A DNA stretch of 64,000 bases, from assembly GCF_000421185.1 (NCBI RefSeq), contig NZ_ATWJ01000011.1:248001-312000 (forward strand). Direction: 5' to 3'. Below the pieces are notes generated by a model that was not told the DNA's origin, did no database searches, and was given only the letters and a program-made list of their open reading frames with translations. The position numbers were made by a program, and so were the translations under genes. Shown in pieces: positions 25,388 through 33,634 of the stretch. Each line of letters begins with the position of its first letter. The first letter of the stretch is position 1. Origin of the DNA: Ornithinimicrobium pekingense DSM 21552. Lineage in GTDB: Bacteria > Actinomycetota > Actinomycetes > Actinomycetales > Dermatophilaceae.

Positions 25388-26608
25388 TCAGTCCTCGAAC
25401 CCGGCCTGGTATGCCGCGAACTCCGCCGCCTCGCGCGCCACCAGCGGGTGGGCGTCGGCGTAGACGTGCTCGAACATCTCCTCGTGCGGCGGGTTCGGCA
25501 TGGTCTGGCAGGCCTGCCGGATCCGCCTCGCCAGCTCGTCGGCCTCGGCCTCCACCCCGTCGAGCCAGGCCTGGTCGACGATCCCCTCGGCCAGCAGGTA
25601 GGTGCGCATCCGGTCGATCGGGTCCTTCTTCTTCCAGATGTCGACCTCGGCGGAGATGCGGTACTTCGTCGGGTCGTCGGAGGTGGTGTGCGCCCCCATG
25701 CGGTAGGTGAACGCCTCGATGAGGGTCGGGCCCTCCCCGCCCCGGGCGCGCTCGAGCGCGGCGCGGGAGACGGCATACGAGGCGAGGACGTCGTTGCCGT
25801 CGACCCGCACGCCGGGGAAGCCGAAGCCGTCGGCGCGGCGGTAGGGCGGCACGCGGAACTGGCGGTCGTTGGGCTCGGAGATCGCCCAGTGGTTGTTCTG
25901 CACGTAGAACACCACCGGGGCGTTGGCGACGGCGGCGAAGACCAGCGCCTCGTTGTAGTCGCCCTGGGAGGTGCCGCCGTCACCGGTGAACGCCATCACC
26001 GCGGTGTCGCGCTCGGGGTCGCCGGTGGCGACGTCGCCGTCGCGCTGCACACCCATCGCGTAGCCGACCGCGTGCAGCATCTGGTTGCCGATGACGATCG
26101 TGTAGAGGTGGAAGTTGTTCTCGTTGGAGTCCCAGCCGCCGTGGTTGACGCCGCGGAACATGCCGAGCAGGTTCTCCGGCGGCACGCCCTTGCACCAGGC
26201 GACGCCGTGCTCGCGGTAGCCGGGGAAGGCGTAGTCCTGCGGGCGCATCGCGCGCCCCGGGCCGACCTGGGCGGCCTCCTGCCCGAGCAGGCTGGGCCAC
26301 AGGCCGAGCTCGCCCTGGCGCTGCAGCGCGAAGCCCTCGGAGTCGACGCGGCGCACGAGGATCAGGTCGCGCAGCATGCCGCGCATCGCCTCCTCGTCGA
26401 GCTCGTCGAGGTAGGCCGCGTAGGGGCTGTTGACGTCGGTCAGCGGCACGCGCGTGCCGTCGGCGGCGAGGAACTGGACCATGTCCGGGCCGCCGTCGGT
26501 CATGTCCCTCTCGGGCGGCTCGTGCAGACCCCGGGCGGGGCTCCCGCCGGTGGCGGTGGGCGCGGCGGACCGCGCGACTTCCTCGTCGCTCAACGCTGGC
26601 TCCTTCAT
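25388..26608 (-). CDS. bkdA: 2-oxoacid dehydrogenase E1 component, alpha subunit
   Basis: A 406-residue alpha subunit. The thiamine-diphosphate motif runs from GDGGTSQGDYNEAL (209-222) to VQNN (236-239), and RMGAHTTSDDPTKYR is the conserved phosphorylation-loop region. About 45 N-terminal residues are low in complexity, so a later Met (36 or 43) could be the true start. First gene of the E1alpha-E1beta-E2 operon; no E3 gene is present, so lipoamide dehydrogenase must be encoded elsewhere. Confidence 0.91.
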   Translation of the reverse strand: MKEPALSDEEVARSAAPTATGGSPARGLHEPPERDMTDGGPDMVQFLAADGTRVPLTDVNSPYAAYLDELDEEAMRGMLRDLILVRRVDSEGFALQRQGELGLWPSLLGQEAAQVGPGRAMRPQDYAFPGYREHGVAWCKGVPPENLLGMFRGVNHGGWDSNENNFHLYTIVIGNQMLHAVGYAMGVQRDGDVATGDPERDTAVMAFTGDGGTSQGDYNEALVFAAVANAPVVFYVQNNHWAISEPNDRQFRVPPYRRADGFGFPGVRVDGNDVLASYAVSRAALERARGGEGPTLIEAFTYRMGAHTTSDDPTKYRISAEVDIWKKKDPIDRMRTYLLAEGIVDQAWLDGVEAEADELARRIRQACQTMPNPPHEEMFEHVYADAHPLVAREAAEFAAYQAGFED

Positions 26609-26655
26609 CTCACGGCGGGGCGCCGTGTGCGTGACGGGACGGCTTAGGGCGTCAG

Positions 26656-26677
26656 GTTAACGCAGCCGTCAACGCAG
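26656..26677. promoter_or_regulatory. direct repeats upstream of the bkd operon
   Basis: Two copies of GTYAACGCAG (26656-26665 and 26668-26677) are 12 bp apart, in an AT-richer patch 48-69 bp before the E1alpha ATG. On the minus strand TTGACG overlaps one copy and could be the -35. Such spaced direct repeats suggest a regulator site, for example of an Lrp/AsnC-type protein, but no such gene is adjacent. Confidence 0.4.
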
Positions 26678-26725
26678 TCCGAACCGCGCCGGTGGGGGCG
26701 GGCGCGGGCCTGCGGGTATGCCGCG

Positions 26726-27475
26726 TCAGCGGGTGGGCAGCACCTGCTGCAGGAACTCCTCGGCCTGGGCCCAGGCCTCCTCGCTGGCCTCCTCGTGGTG
26801 GAAGACGGGGTTGGGGTTGTCGAAGGCGTGGCCGGCACCCTCGTGCAGCTCGAACCGCACCTGCTCGCGTGCCCCGCCGGCCGTCACCGCCTCCCGGATC
26901 TGCTCGACCTGCTCCATCGGGATGTAGGCGTCGTCGGTGCCGAAGACGTGCAGGCTAGGGCAGTCGACGTCCTCGGCCAGGTGCAGCAGCTGGGGCAGCG
27001 CCGAGCCGTAGAAGCTGACCAGCGCCGCCGGCGGGACCTCGGCCTGGCAGGCCTGGGCGGCGACGTTGAAGGCCAGGCCGCCGCCGAAGCAGAACCCGAC
27101 CAGCCCGACGCCGAGCTCGTCGACCTCGGGCATCGAGGCCAGCGCGTCGCGGGCGGCCAGCCCGTCACGCACCGCCTGGTCCCAGTCGACCTGGCCCAGC
27201 AGGCCCATGGCCCGACCGAGCAGGTCCTCCTCGTCGTCCTCGAGGGCCAGCACGGGCGGGTCGAGCCGCGCGTAGACCTGCGGCGCGAGCACGGCATACC
27301 CGAGGTCGGCGAGGTCCTGGCAGCGCGAGCGGATGTAGTCGGTGAGGCCGAAGATCTCCTGCATGACGACCAGCCCGGGCACCGGCCCGGCGTGGGTGGT
27401 CTCCCGCGGCAGCCAGAGCAGGCCGGGCAGGGGACCGTCGGCCGTGGGGATCTCGTAGGGCGTGCCCGAGGCCAT
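26726..27475 (-). CDS. dienelactone hydrolase family protein
   Basis: A 249-residue alpha/beta hydrolase. The nucleophile elbow is GLVGFCFGGGLAFN, with Cys in the nucleophile position as in dienelactone hydrolase; HVFGTDDAYIP supplies the Asp and HEGAGHAFDNP the His. VVMQEIFGLTDYIRSRCQDLADLGY is the family N-terminal block. It probably opens lactones or cleaves small esters. It begins 1 bp after the stop of the upstream small membrane protein gene (stop 27477), so the two share an mRNA. Confidence 0.92.
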   Translation of the reverse strand: MASGTPYEIPTADGPLPGLLWLPRETTHAGPVPGLVVMQEIFGLTDYIRSRCQDLADLGYAVLAPQVYARLDPPVLALEDDEEDLLGRAMGLLGQVDWDQAVRDGLAARDALASMPEVDELGVGLVGFCFGGGLAFNVAAQACQAEVPPAALVSFYGSALPQLLHLAEDVDCPSLHVFGTDDAYIPMEQVEQIREAVTAGGAREQVRFELHEGAGHAFDNPNPVFHHEEASEEAWAQAEEFLQQVLPTR

Positions 27476-27476
27476 C

Positions 27477-27857
27477 TCAGCGCTCCTTGCCGTCCGGCAG
27501 CAGCATGTCGACCACAAGCGAGACCGCCGAGACGATGATCGCGCCGAGCACCGCGTCCCAGAAGAAGCTCTCGACGGTGAAGTCGAGGCCCAGCACGCCG
27601 GCCAGCCACGAGGTCAGCGAGAGCATGATCGCGTTGAGGACGAAGAGGAACAGCCCCAGCGTGAGCACGATGAGCGGCAGCGAGAGCAGCTTGAGGATCG
27701 GCTTGACGACGGCGTTGAGCACGCCGAAGATCACGGCCACCGCCAGCAGCGTCAGCCAGAAGCTCGTCCCCTCCCCGCCGATCTCGATGCCGCTGATGAG
27801 GTAGGCCGCGACCCAGATGGCCACGGCGTCCGCGATGATGGTCAGGATCATCTTCAT
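27477..27857 (-). CDS. phage-holin-4-superfamily small membrane protein
   Basis: A 126-residue protein with four hydrophobic segments. [63 protein letters not shown] and [21 protein letters not shown] are the conserved pattern (N-x-x-x-K-P-I/L) of the widespread mycobacterial/actinobacterial PHOL4 family. Despite the name, there is no phage context. The start is close to and divergent from hisC. Confidence 0.85.
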   Translation of the reverse strand: MKMILTIIADAVAIWVAAYLISGIEIGGEGTSFWLTLLAVAVIFGVLNAVVKPILKLLSLPLIVLTLGLFLFVLNAIMLSLTSWLAGVLGLDFTVESFFWDAVLGAIIVSAVSLVVDMLLPDGKER

Positions 27858-27900
27858 GCGCCCATCGTGGCAGAGGGAGGTGTCACTACGCTTACGCAGC

Positions 27901-29013
27901 ATGACCGACATGACCTCGCCGCAGCCCGCCGCCGGCCCCGTCCGGATGCGCCCCGTCCTGTCGACGGTGCCCGCCTACACGCCGGGACGGCCGCCGGAGC
28001 CGGTCGAGGGCGTGACGGCCTACAAGATCTCCTCCAACGAGAACCCCTTCCCGCCGCTGCCCTCGGTCCTCGAGGCGGTCGCGCGGGCGGCCACGACGGT
28101 CAACCGCTACCCCGACATGGGCGTCACCGAGCTGACCGCCGCCCTGGCCGAGCGTCTCGGCGTGCCGACCACCCACCTGGCCACCGGCACCGGCAGCGTC
28201 GCCGTGCTCGGCCACCTCATCGGGGTCACCTGCGACGCAGGTGACGAGGTCGTCTACGCGTGGCGCTCCTTCGAGGCCTACCCGATCGTCGTCGCGCTGG
28301 CGGGCGCCACGTCGGTGCAGGTGCCGCTGGACGCCGACGCCCGGCACGACCTCGACGCGATGGCCGCGGCGATCACCGACCGCACCCGCCTGGTGCTGGT
28401 CTGCACGCCCAACAACCCGACCGGCCCCGCCGTGCGCGAGGACGAGCTGCGGGCGTTCCTGGCCAAGGTCCCCTCCGACGTGCTCGTCGTCATCGACGAG
28501 GCCTACCTGGAGTTCACCACCGAGGAGACCGTGCCCGACGCCCTCGCGCTCTACCGGGAGTTCCCCAACGTCGCCGTCCTGCGCACCTTCTCCAAGGCCT
28601 ACGGGCTGGCGGGGCTGCGGGTCGGGTATGCCGTCGCCCGCGAGGAGGTCGCCACCGCCCTGCGCAAGGCAGCCACCCCCTTCGGCGTCAGCGACCTGGC
28701 CCAGCAGGCGGCCGTCGCGAGCCTGGCGGCCTACGACGAGCTGGAGGTGCGGGTCAAGGAGCTCGTGGCCGAGCGCGAGCGGGTCGTCGCGGCGCTGCGT
28801 GACCAGGGGTGGGCCATCCCCGACGCGCAGGGCAACTTCGTGTGGTTCCCGCTGGGCGACGACGCGGTGCCCTTCGCCCAGGCGTGCCAGGCGCGCGCGC
28901 TGACCGTGCGCCCCTTCGCCGGCGAGGGCGTGCGCGCCTCCGTCGGCGAGACAGAGGCCAACGACCGGCTGATCGAGATCGCCGGGGAGTGGCTGGTCAG
29001 CCGCGAGGGCTGA
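27901..29013 (+). CDS. hisC: histidinol-phosphate / aromatic aminotransferase
   Basis: A 370-residue fold-type I aminotransferase. [10 protein letters not shown] (43-52) is the HisC N-terminal motif, followed by [35 protein letters not shown] and the PLP lysine K232 in [16 protein letters not shown]. It stands alone, far from other his genes, so aromatic amino-acid transaminase (Pat) activity is equally possible. TACGCT precedes the ATG by 8 nt with no Shine-Dalgarno; an alternative ATG lies at 27910. Directly after its stop codon begins a 32-bp tandem repeat. Confidence 0.88.
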   Translation: MTDMTSPQPAAGPVRMRPVLSTVPAYTPGRPPEPVEGVTAYKISSNENPFPPLPSVLEAVARAATTVNRYPDMGVTELTAALAERLGVPTTHLATGTGSVAVLGHLIGVTCDAGDEVVYAWRSFEAYPIVVALAGATSVQVPLDADARHDLDAMAAAITDRTRLVLVCTPNNPTGPAVREDELRAFLAKVPSDVLVVIDEAYLEFTTEETVPDALALYREFPNVAVLRTFSKAYGLAGLRVGYAVAREEVATALRKAATPFGVSDLAQQAAVASLAAYDELEVRVKELVAERERVVAALRDQGWAIPDAQGNFVWFPLGDDAVPFAQACQARALTVRPFAGEGVRASVGETEANDRLIEIAGEWLVSREG

Positions 29014-29021
29014 GCGGCGCC

Positions 29022-29113
29022 GGGCCACCGGCGACACCGCCCGCACACCCCACGGGCCACCGACGACACCGCCCGCACACCCCACGGGCCACCGACAACA
29101 CCGCCCGCACGCC
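29022..29113. repeat. 32-bp tandem repeat, about 2.9 copies
   Basis: Units start at 29022, 29054 and 29086. Each begins GGGCCACCG and ends with CGCACACCCCAC; copies differ at one to three positions. It starts 9 bp after the hisC stop. Copy number may vary between strains. Confidence 0.92.
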
Positions 29114-29149
29114 GCGTAGGACCCTTCGCGCCGCACATGGCGCCGCGTG

Positions 29150-29200
29150 CCGGGGATACCGCCTCGTGCCGTGGAAGCTTCCCCCGCGCGGGGCGGTATC
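29150..29200. repeat. palindromic element, family of 32201-32230 and 40238-40267
   Basis: Centred on AAGCTT at about 29175-29180, with imperfect arms CTCGTGCCGTGG / CCCCCGCGCGGG and outer arms ATACCGC / GCGGTAT that lengthen the palindrome. The left flank TGCCGGGGATACC matches the left flanks of the two other copies. Confidence 0.65.
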
Positions 29201-29245
29201 TACTGCACGGCACGGTTTCCGCAGCACAGGACAGCGCCGCGCACC

Positions 29246-29303
29246 GCCGTGCGGTTCTGTCGTGTCACATGCGTCGCTGTGACGACCGTTGTGACACGAC
29301 AGC
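29246..29303. repeat. palindromic element, intergenic copy of the one inside a glycosyltransferase gene
   Basis: Arms CTGTCGTGTCACA and TGTGACACGACAG (13 bp, perfect) flank about 20 nt. The whole 58-nt segment aligns without gaps to 47621-47678 inside a glycosyltransferase gene; a stretch of 22 nt ending in GTTGTGACACGACAG is identical in both. Confidence 0.85.
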
Positions 29304-29325
29304 GGTGCACGAGCGTTCGCACCGC

Positions 29326-29358
29326 GCCGCCACCGCCACCGCCACCGCCACCGCCACG
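29326..29358. repeat. hexanucleotide microsatellite (GCCACC)n
   Basis: About five uninterrupted GCCACC units lie just upstream of the stop of the next leftward gene. Prone to slippage. Confidence 0.85.
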
Positions 29359-29373
29359 GTCCCGTGCCCGGGA

Positions 29374-29781
29374 CTACAGGTGGTGCTGGTCGGCGTAGCG
29401 GGCCACCCAGCGGGTGCCCCACGACACGACGAACGTCACCGTCCAGCTCGTCACGAGGATGACCAGCGAGGTCAGCCAGATCCCCTCGCCGCCGAACTCC
29501 ACGGCCAGGTCGAAGAACCACGGGATGGTCATGCCCATCAAGCCGGCCAGGCCGATGAGCCACGGCTTGGAGGAGCGGCCGGCGACCAGCGTGGCGGGCA
29601 CGGCCAGCGCCGCGAGCGTGCCGTAGGCCATGAGCAGGGAGAACACCTCGCCGAACCCACGGCCCGTGCTCCAGGACTGTCCCGAGATCCAGGCCATGAC
29701 CCCGCCGACCAGCATGATCATCCACCCCTTGCCGGGGCTGCCGTGCACGACGGCGCTGGCGCCGCGGGGGGAGAGCGTCAC
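29374..29781 (-). CDS. four-span membrane protein of unknown function
   Basis: A 135-residue protein with segments MIMLVGGVMAWISGQSW, VFSLLMAYGTLAALAVPATLV, PWLIGLAGLMGMTIPWFFDL and IWLTSLVILVTSWTVTFVVSWG. No family recognised. GTG 29781 overlaps the thiD stop as GTGA and an AGGAG lies just upstream, so it is coupled to thiD; a role in thiamin or pyrimidine precursor handling is only a guess from that position. Confidence 0.75.
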   Translation of the reverse strand: MTLSPRGASAVVHGSPGKGWMIMLVGGVMAWISGQSWSTGRGFGEVFSLLMAYGTLAALAVPATLVAGRSSKPWLIGLAGLMGMTIPWFFDLAVEFGGEGIWLTSLVILVTSWTVTFVVSWGTRWVARYADQHHL

Positions 29782-30593
29782 CTCTCCTCGCCCTGCCAGA
29801 CCACGTCGAAGGGCGCACCGCTGGACAGGCGGCGCTCGATGCCGCGGGTGACGAACTCCTTGGCGGCCTGCGCGGCCTCCCACGGCGAGTCGCCCAGGGC
29901 GAGCCGGGCCGCGACGGCGGCGGCCAGCGTGCAGCCCGCCCCGGCAACCTGGGCACCGTCGCCGAGCTTGGGCGCGCTGAGCACCTCGGTGCGCTCGGCG
30001 TCGACGTAGACGTCCACCGCGTCGTCACCGGCGAGGTGCACACCACCCTTGGCCAGCACCACCGCGCCGGAGCGCTCGTGGATCCGCTGGGCCGCGAGAG
30101 TGAGCTCCTCGACGGTCTCGATCGACTCCATCCCCGACAGCGACATCGTCTCGAAGTGGTTGGGCGTGACGAACGTCGCGTGCGGCAGCACCCGGGCCTT
30201 GAGCGCCTCGTCGGTGTCGAGGGCCGCGCCAGGCTCCTGGCCCTTGCAGATGAGGACCGGGTCGAGGACGACGTGGCCGAAGCTGCGCTCCCCCAGCGCC
30301 GTGGCGACCGTCTCGATCGTGGCCGGGGTGCCGAGCATCCCGATCTTGACGACGTCGAGCTGCTCGGCCGGGTAGGAGGTGGTGATGACCTCCAGCTGGT
30401 CGGCGATCACCTGCGGGTCGACGGGGACGAACCGGTGGTTCCAGTCGTTCTTCGGGTCGAAGGAGACGATGCAGGTCAGCGCGACGCAGCCGAAGACGCC
30501 GTGCTCCTGGAAGGTCTTGAGGTCGACCTGGGCGCCGGCACCGCCGGTCGCCTCGGAGCCTGCGATCGTCAGGGCGACGGGTGTCGTGGTCAT
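29778..30593 (-). CDS. thiD: hydroxymethylpyrimidine/phosphomethylpyrimidine kinase (ThiD/PdxK type)
   Basis: A 271-residue ribokinase-fold kinase. [34 protein letters not shown] is the ThiD N-terminus, KIGMLG and [10 protein letters not shown] follow, and the anion-hole motif is [19 protein letters not shown]. The GAGCT form with Cys is shared with ThiD enzymes of the B. subtilis PdxK type, so pyridoxal kinase activity is possible as well as phosphorylation of HMP for thiamin. Coupled to a small membrane protein gene downstream. Confidence 0.88.
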   Translation of the reverse strand: MTTTPVALTIAGSEATGGAGAQVDLKTFQEHGVFGCVALTCIVSFDPKNDWNHRFVPVDPQVIADQLEVITTSYPAEQLDVVKIGMLGTPATIETVATALGERSFGHVVLDPVLICKGQEPGAALDTDEALKARVLPHATFVTPNHFETMSLSGMESIETVEELTLAAQRIHERSGAVVLAKGGVHLAGDDAVDVYVDAERTEVLSAPKLGDGAQVAGAGCTLAAAVAARLALGDSPWEAAQAAKEFVTRGIERRLSSGAPFDVVWQGEER

Positions 30594-30654
30594 CCCACGA
30601 TGGTGCCACGAGCCATCCGGCCCCGCGGCGCGAGGCGGGGTCCCGCGGCGCCGC

Positions 30655-30891
30655 TCAGGCCTGGGTGGTCGGCGTGAACCGGTGGCCGTCGTACTCCACG
30701 ACCTGCCCCGGCCGGACCTGGGTGCCCCGGCGCACGACGGTCTCACCGTCCACGGTGACCTCCCCGTGCTCGATGACCATGCGCGCCATGGCACCGTCCT
30801 GCACGACGTTGGCCAGCTTGAGCAGCTGGCCCAGGCGGATCGACTCGTCCCGGATGGGGACCTGCTCGGGCTCGGGTCCGGCGGAGCTCAC
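30655..30891 (-). CDS. S4-domain RNA-binding protein (YaaA/RlbA-like)
   Basis: A 78-residue protein consisting of little more than one S4 domain: [33 protein letters not shown] then [17 protein letters not shown]. It should bind structured RNA, possibly rRNA. GTG start with GAGGT 5 nt upstream. Confidence 0.88.
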   Translation of the reverse strand: MSSAGPEPEQVPIRDESIRLGQLLKLANVVQDGAMARMVIEHGEVTVDGETVVRRGTQVRPGQVVEYDGHRFTPTTQA

Positions 30892-30925
30892 GGCATACCT
30901 CGAGGGTGTATGGGGTCGCGGCGCC

Positions 30926-31237
30926 TCAGGCGTCGCGGTCCTCGGAGGTGAGCGAGGGCGCGAGCAGGCTCTCGTGCTCGGGGTGCTGCTCGATGTAGCT
31001 GGCGACGTAGGGGCAGCTGGGGCGCACGTGCAGCTTCTGCGCGCGCATCTCCCGCAGGGCCTCCTCCACGAGCAGCCCGGCGATGCCGCGGTGGCGCATC
31101 GGCACGTCGACCTCGGTGTGGTGCATGTCGACGGTGCCGCCGTTGAGGCGGTAGGCGAGGTGGCCGACGACGTCCTCGCCGCTCATCGCCTCGAAGCGGG
31201 ACTCGGCCGGACGGTGCACGATCGCGACGTTGGTCAT
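30926..31237 (-). CDS. GNAT-like N-acetyltransferase, YjdJ type
   Basis: A 103-residue short GNAT of the Gtn-like group: [41 protein letters not shown] holds the acetyl-CoA pyrophosphate loop (RHRGIAG), and [24 protein letters not shown] is the conserved C-terminal block. Substrate unknown. ATG 31237 was chosen over 31246 because TAGTGT stands 7 nt before it (leaderless). Confidence 0.9.
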   Translation of the reverse strand: MTNVAIVHRPAESRFEAMSGEDVVGHLAYRLNGGTVDMHHTEVDVPMRHRGIAGLLVEEALREMRAQKLHVRPSCPYVASYIEQHPEHESLLAPSLTSEDRDA

Positions 31238-31282
31238 GGCGCCCACACTAACCGCGGTCGGCCCGGCGCTCGCGTCGTGCGG

Positions 31283-32080
31283 TCACAGCCACCCCACGCG
31301 GTCGGCGAGCACGGCATACCCGACGAAGGCGACGACGTCGAGCAGCGTGTGGGCGACCACCAGCGGCATGACCCGGCGGGTGCGGGTGTAGACCCAGCCG
31401 AGCAGCAGCCCCATCGCCACGTTGCCGATGAACGCGCCGAACCCCTGGTAGAGGTGGTAGCCGCCGCGGATGAGCGCCGAGGTGACGATGATCGTCCACG
31501 TGCCCCACCCGGCCTGGGCCCACCGCCGGAAGAGGTAGCCGACCATGATGACCTCCTCCAGCACCGCGTTCTGGGCGGCGGCCAGGAGCAGGACGGGCAC
31601 GGCCCACCACACGTCGGCGAGGTTGGCCGGCGCGACGGTCGTGTTGGCGCCCAGCTCGCGCGCGACGAGGTAGAGGGCCAGCCCGGGCAGCCCGATGACC
31701 GCCGCGAGGACGGCGCCGCCGGCCAGGTCGCGGCCCGGACGGCGCAGGTCGAAGCCCATGAGGTGGTGCGGCGGGAGCGCGGAGCGGTCGCGGGCGAGCA
31801 GGTGCAGCGCCAGCACGACGGGCACCAGGGCGATCGCGATGCCGGCCAGCTGGTGCGCCAGGTCCAGCCACGGGCGGTCGGGGGTGACGCTGGAGTTCAT
31901 CGCGGTGGTCTGTGCCGACAGCGGCGTCTCGGCGGTGACCTTGCGCAGGATCGACAGCACCGACCAGATGACGGAGGCGCCCAGGCTGACGCCGAGCACC
32001 AGGACCGTCTCGGTCAGCAGCGTGCGCCAGGGCAGCGGGGTATGGGGTGGGCGCGCCGCGGGATCGGGCGTCGCGGTCAC
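31283..32080 (-). CDS. CPBP-family intramembrane glutamic protease
   Basis: A 265-residue membrane protein with about eight spans. The three CPBP motifs are visible: LEEVIMVGYLFRRW (Glu-Glu), RGGYHLYQG (His) and VAHTLLDVVAF (His). Such proteins cleave within membranes (Rce1/Abi type) in maturation or immunity to peptides. GTG 32080 has GGAGG 8 nt upstream; a longer frame to 32113 lacks one. No bacteriocin gene is next to it. Confidence 0.85.
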   Translation of the reverse strand: MTATPDPAARPPHTPLPWRTLLTETVLVLGVSLGASVIWSVLSILRKVTAETPLSAQTTAMNSSVTPDRPWLDLAHQLAGIAIALVPVVLALHLLARDRSALPPHHLMGFDLRRPGRDLAGGAVLAAVIGLPGLALYLVARELGANTTVAPANLADVWWAVPVLLLAAAQNAVLEEVIMVGYLFRRWAQAGWGTWTIIVTSALIRGGYHLYQGFGAFIGNVAMGLLLGWVYTRTRRVMPLVVAHTLLDVVAFVGYAVLADRVGWL

Positions 32081-32200
32081 TGGTTCACCCTCCGGCTGGG
32101 GAGTCGGTCGCACGGCTCAACGCTAGCCACCCTGGCGTCGCAGGACCGGCTTTGGCGGCGGTGCGGCGCGGGGAAAAGCTGCCCGTGCCGGAGAAGACGT

Positions 32201-32230
32201 CTCGTGCGGGGGAAGCTTCCCGGGCACGAG
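32201..32230. repeat. 30-bp palindromic element (family of 29150-29200 and 40238-40267)
   Basis: Arms CTCGTGCGGGGGAAG and CTTCCCGGGCACGAG, centred on AAGCTT, pair at 13 of 15 positions. The left flank GTGCCGGAGAAGACG matches the flank of the 40 kb copy. It lies in the 190-bp gap between the CPBP gene and the coiled-coil gene. Confidence 0.85.
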
Positions 32231-32270
32231 GCCGCTTCACCGGCGCCGGACAGCGTTGCCGGCGCGGGAC

Positions 32271-32831
32271 TCAGCGGTCGTCGTCGTCATCGTCGTCGCA
32301 GTCCCACTCGGCGTCGTCCTCGTCCCACTCGCAGCCGCCGCCGGGGGCGACCGGCGCGGGCTGGACCGGGATGGGCTCGGCCCTGCGCTGCTCCTCGGCG
32401 GCCTTCTCCGCGGCCTTGCGCTGCTCCTCGGCGGCCTTCTCCGCGGCCCTGCGCTGCTCCTCGGCGGCCTTCTCCGCGGCCTTGCGCTCCTCCTCGGCGG
32501 CCTTCGCGTCCTCCTCGGCCTCGCGGGCCTCGGCGGCCCGGGTGAGCAGCGCCTCGGAGGTGGAGCCCAGCAGGGTGACGACCTGGTCGAGCGAGGCAGA
32601 GCGGCCGGGCCCCTCCGTCGCCGTGGCGGACCCGGTCGAGTCGCCGGTCGGGGCGGAGTCCTCGGTGGTGTCCTGCCCGCCGATGACGGCGGTCACGGCG
32701 TCGGGGTCGACGGGGCCGGTGATGACGACGCCCGCAGGCTCCTGACGGGCCTGCGCGGTGGCGTCCATCCAGAGCCAGGCGCCCGTGAGGCCGACGAGCA
32801 CCAGGGCCACGACCGAGGCGAGGATCTTCAT
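32271..32831 (-). CDS. membrane-anchored coiled-coil protein with poly-Asp tail
   Basis: A 186-residue protein of unknown function. It has a short basic start and one membrane helix (MKILASVVALVLVGLTGAWLW), a Thr/Ser/Asp-rich stretch, then about 50 residues of Glu/Ala/Lys/Arg coiled coil with three near-identical 11-residue repeats (AAEKAAEEQRR). A short Pro-rich link leads to an acidic end with two Cys, two Trp and seven consecutive Asp. The tail could bind calcium or other cations outside the membrane. The repeats correspond to 33-bp tandem DNA repeats. Confidence 0.8.
   Translation of the reverse strand: MKILASVVALVLVGLTGAWLWMDATAQARQEPAGVVITGPVDPDAVTAVIGGQDTTEDSAPTGDSTGSATATEGPGRSASLDQVVTLLGSTSEALLTRAAEAREAEEDAKAAEEERKAAEKAAEEQRRAAEKAAEEQRKAAEKAAEEQRRAEPIPVQPAPVAPGGGCEWDEDDAEWDCDDDDDDDR
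32380..32484. repeat. 33-bp tandem repeats in the coiled-coil gene
   Basis: Three nearly identical 33-bp units (each containing CTGCTCCTCGGCGGCCTTCT) encode the 11-residue coiled-coil repeat. The unit is in frame, so changes in copy number would alter coiled-coil length without frameshift. Confidence 0.85.
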
Positions 32832-32872
32832 GCCACCCAGGATGGCGCACAGCCAGGAGAGCGGCATGAGAC

Positions 32873-32896
32873 GTGCATGAGAGTTCTCTCATGCAC
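32873..32896. promoter_or_regulatory. 24-bp palindrome, shared with promoter at 50859
   Basis: Perfect arms GTGCATGAGAG and CTCTCATGCAC around TT. It lies 42-65 bp upstream of the coiled-coil gene start. The inner ATGAGAG-TK-CTCTCATGCAC recurs at 50859-50878 upstream of the UBP zinc-finger gene, so both may bind one regulator. Confidence 0.55.
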
Positions 32897-32930
32897 CTCG
32901 CACAGCCTGCCTCCGGCAGGCGCACAGGCG

Positions 32931-33530
32931 CTAGACGGGGATCCCCTCGCCGGGCGCGTGCCCGCTGGAGCGGGCGATGCGCGGGTCGTGGCTGCCGGCC
33001 TTCATCCCGATCGCCAGGTGGCCGCCCAGGAAGGCCCCGAACCCGCCCACGGTCATCGCGCCGGCCGTCAGCACCCGCCCGAGCCCGTGCCGGTCGCTGC
33101 GCCGGGCGAACCACGACGCCACGTTGAGGCCGAGCGCGATGTTGTTGGCCACGGCGTGCACGCTGGCGACCCGCTTGCTGCGCGCGTCCAGCCCGGCGAA
33201 CTCCGCCAGACCGGTGATCGCGGTCGGCAGGTAGGCCGCGTTGCCGAGCCCGACGAGCCGCTGGGTCGCCGGACGCATGGCCGGCCCGCCGGTCCAGTCC
33301 AGCACGGCTGCGCTCATCCACGCCCCGAGCGGGATGTCGGTCATGACGGGGTGGAGCGCGTGGCCGAGCGGCCCGGAGCGCAGCAGGCTCGCCCGGTCCG
33401 GGTCGGAGACGAGGGCGTCCGCGGCGTGCCCGATCCGGCCGGCCAGGCCGTCGAGGGCCTCGGCCGACTCGATGCGCTCGGTCACGCCGGTGAGGGGGGA
33501 GCTGTCGGAGTTCGGGGGCTGCGTCGACAT
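32931..33530 (-). CDS. DUF2231-like membrane protein
   Basis: A 199-residue protein. GPLGHALHPVMTDIPLGAWMSAAVLDWTGG is the DUF2231 signature, followed by hydrophobic segments around LPTAITGLAEFAGLD, VASVHAVANNIALGLNVASWFARR and LTAGAMTVGGFGAFLGGHLAI. Function unknown; relatives are often fused to or near Rieske proteins, and the DPRIARSSGHAPGEGIPV tail hints at loss of such a domain. TACATT lies 6 nt before ATG 33530 (leaderless). Confidence 0.78.
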   Translation of the reverse strand: MSTQPPNSDSSPLTGVTERIESAEALDGLAGRIGHAADALVSDPDRASLLRSGPLGHALHPVMTDIPLGAWMSAAVLDWTGGPAMRPATQRLVGLGNAAYLPTAITGLAEFAGLDARSKRVASVHAVANNIALGLNVASWFARRSDRHGLGRVLTAGAMTVGGFGAFLGGHLAIGMKAGSHDPRIARSSGHAPGEGIPV

Positions 33531-33634
33531 ACCTGCAATGTAGGGCGGTCCCCGCTCCCCCGCGCCCCGGAGCGACCCCCGCCCGTCGGCCGTCACGAAG
33601 GGCCGCGAGGGCGCCCAGGCCCTAGGGTCGAGCC

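Larger units (their letters stand above)
29014..29373. other. 360-bp gene-free gap packed with repeats
   Basis: No plausible gene is seen between the hisC stop and the end of the convergent membrane-protein gene. The space holds, in order, a 32-bp tandem repeat, two palindromic elements of different families and a hexanucleotide microsatellite. It looks like a landing site for repeats between two convergent genes. Confidence 0.8.

Noticed and set aside
27477-27857. Phage holin suggesting prophage remains
   Set aside because: The PHOL4 family is a general actinobacterial membrane family. Neighbours are metabolic genes and no other phage gene is present.
29022-29113. Possible CRISPR array
   Set aside because: The repeats are directly adjacent, with no spacers and no dyad structure, and there are no cas genes in the window. 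It is a simple tandem repeat.
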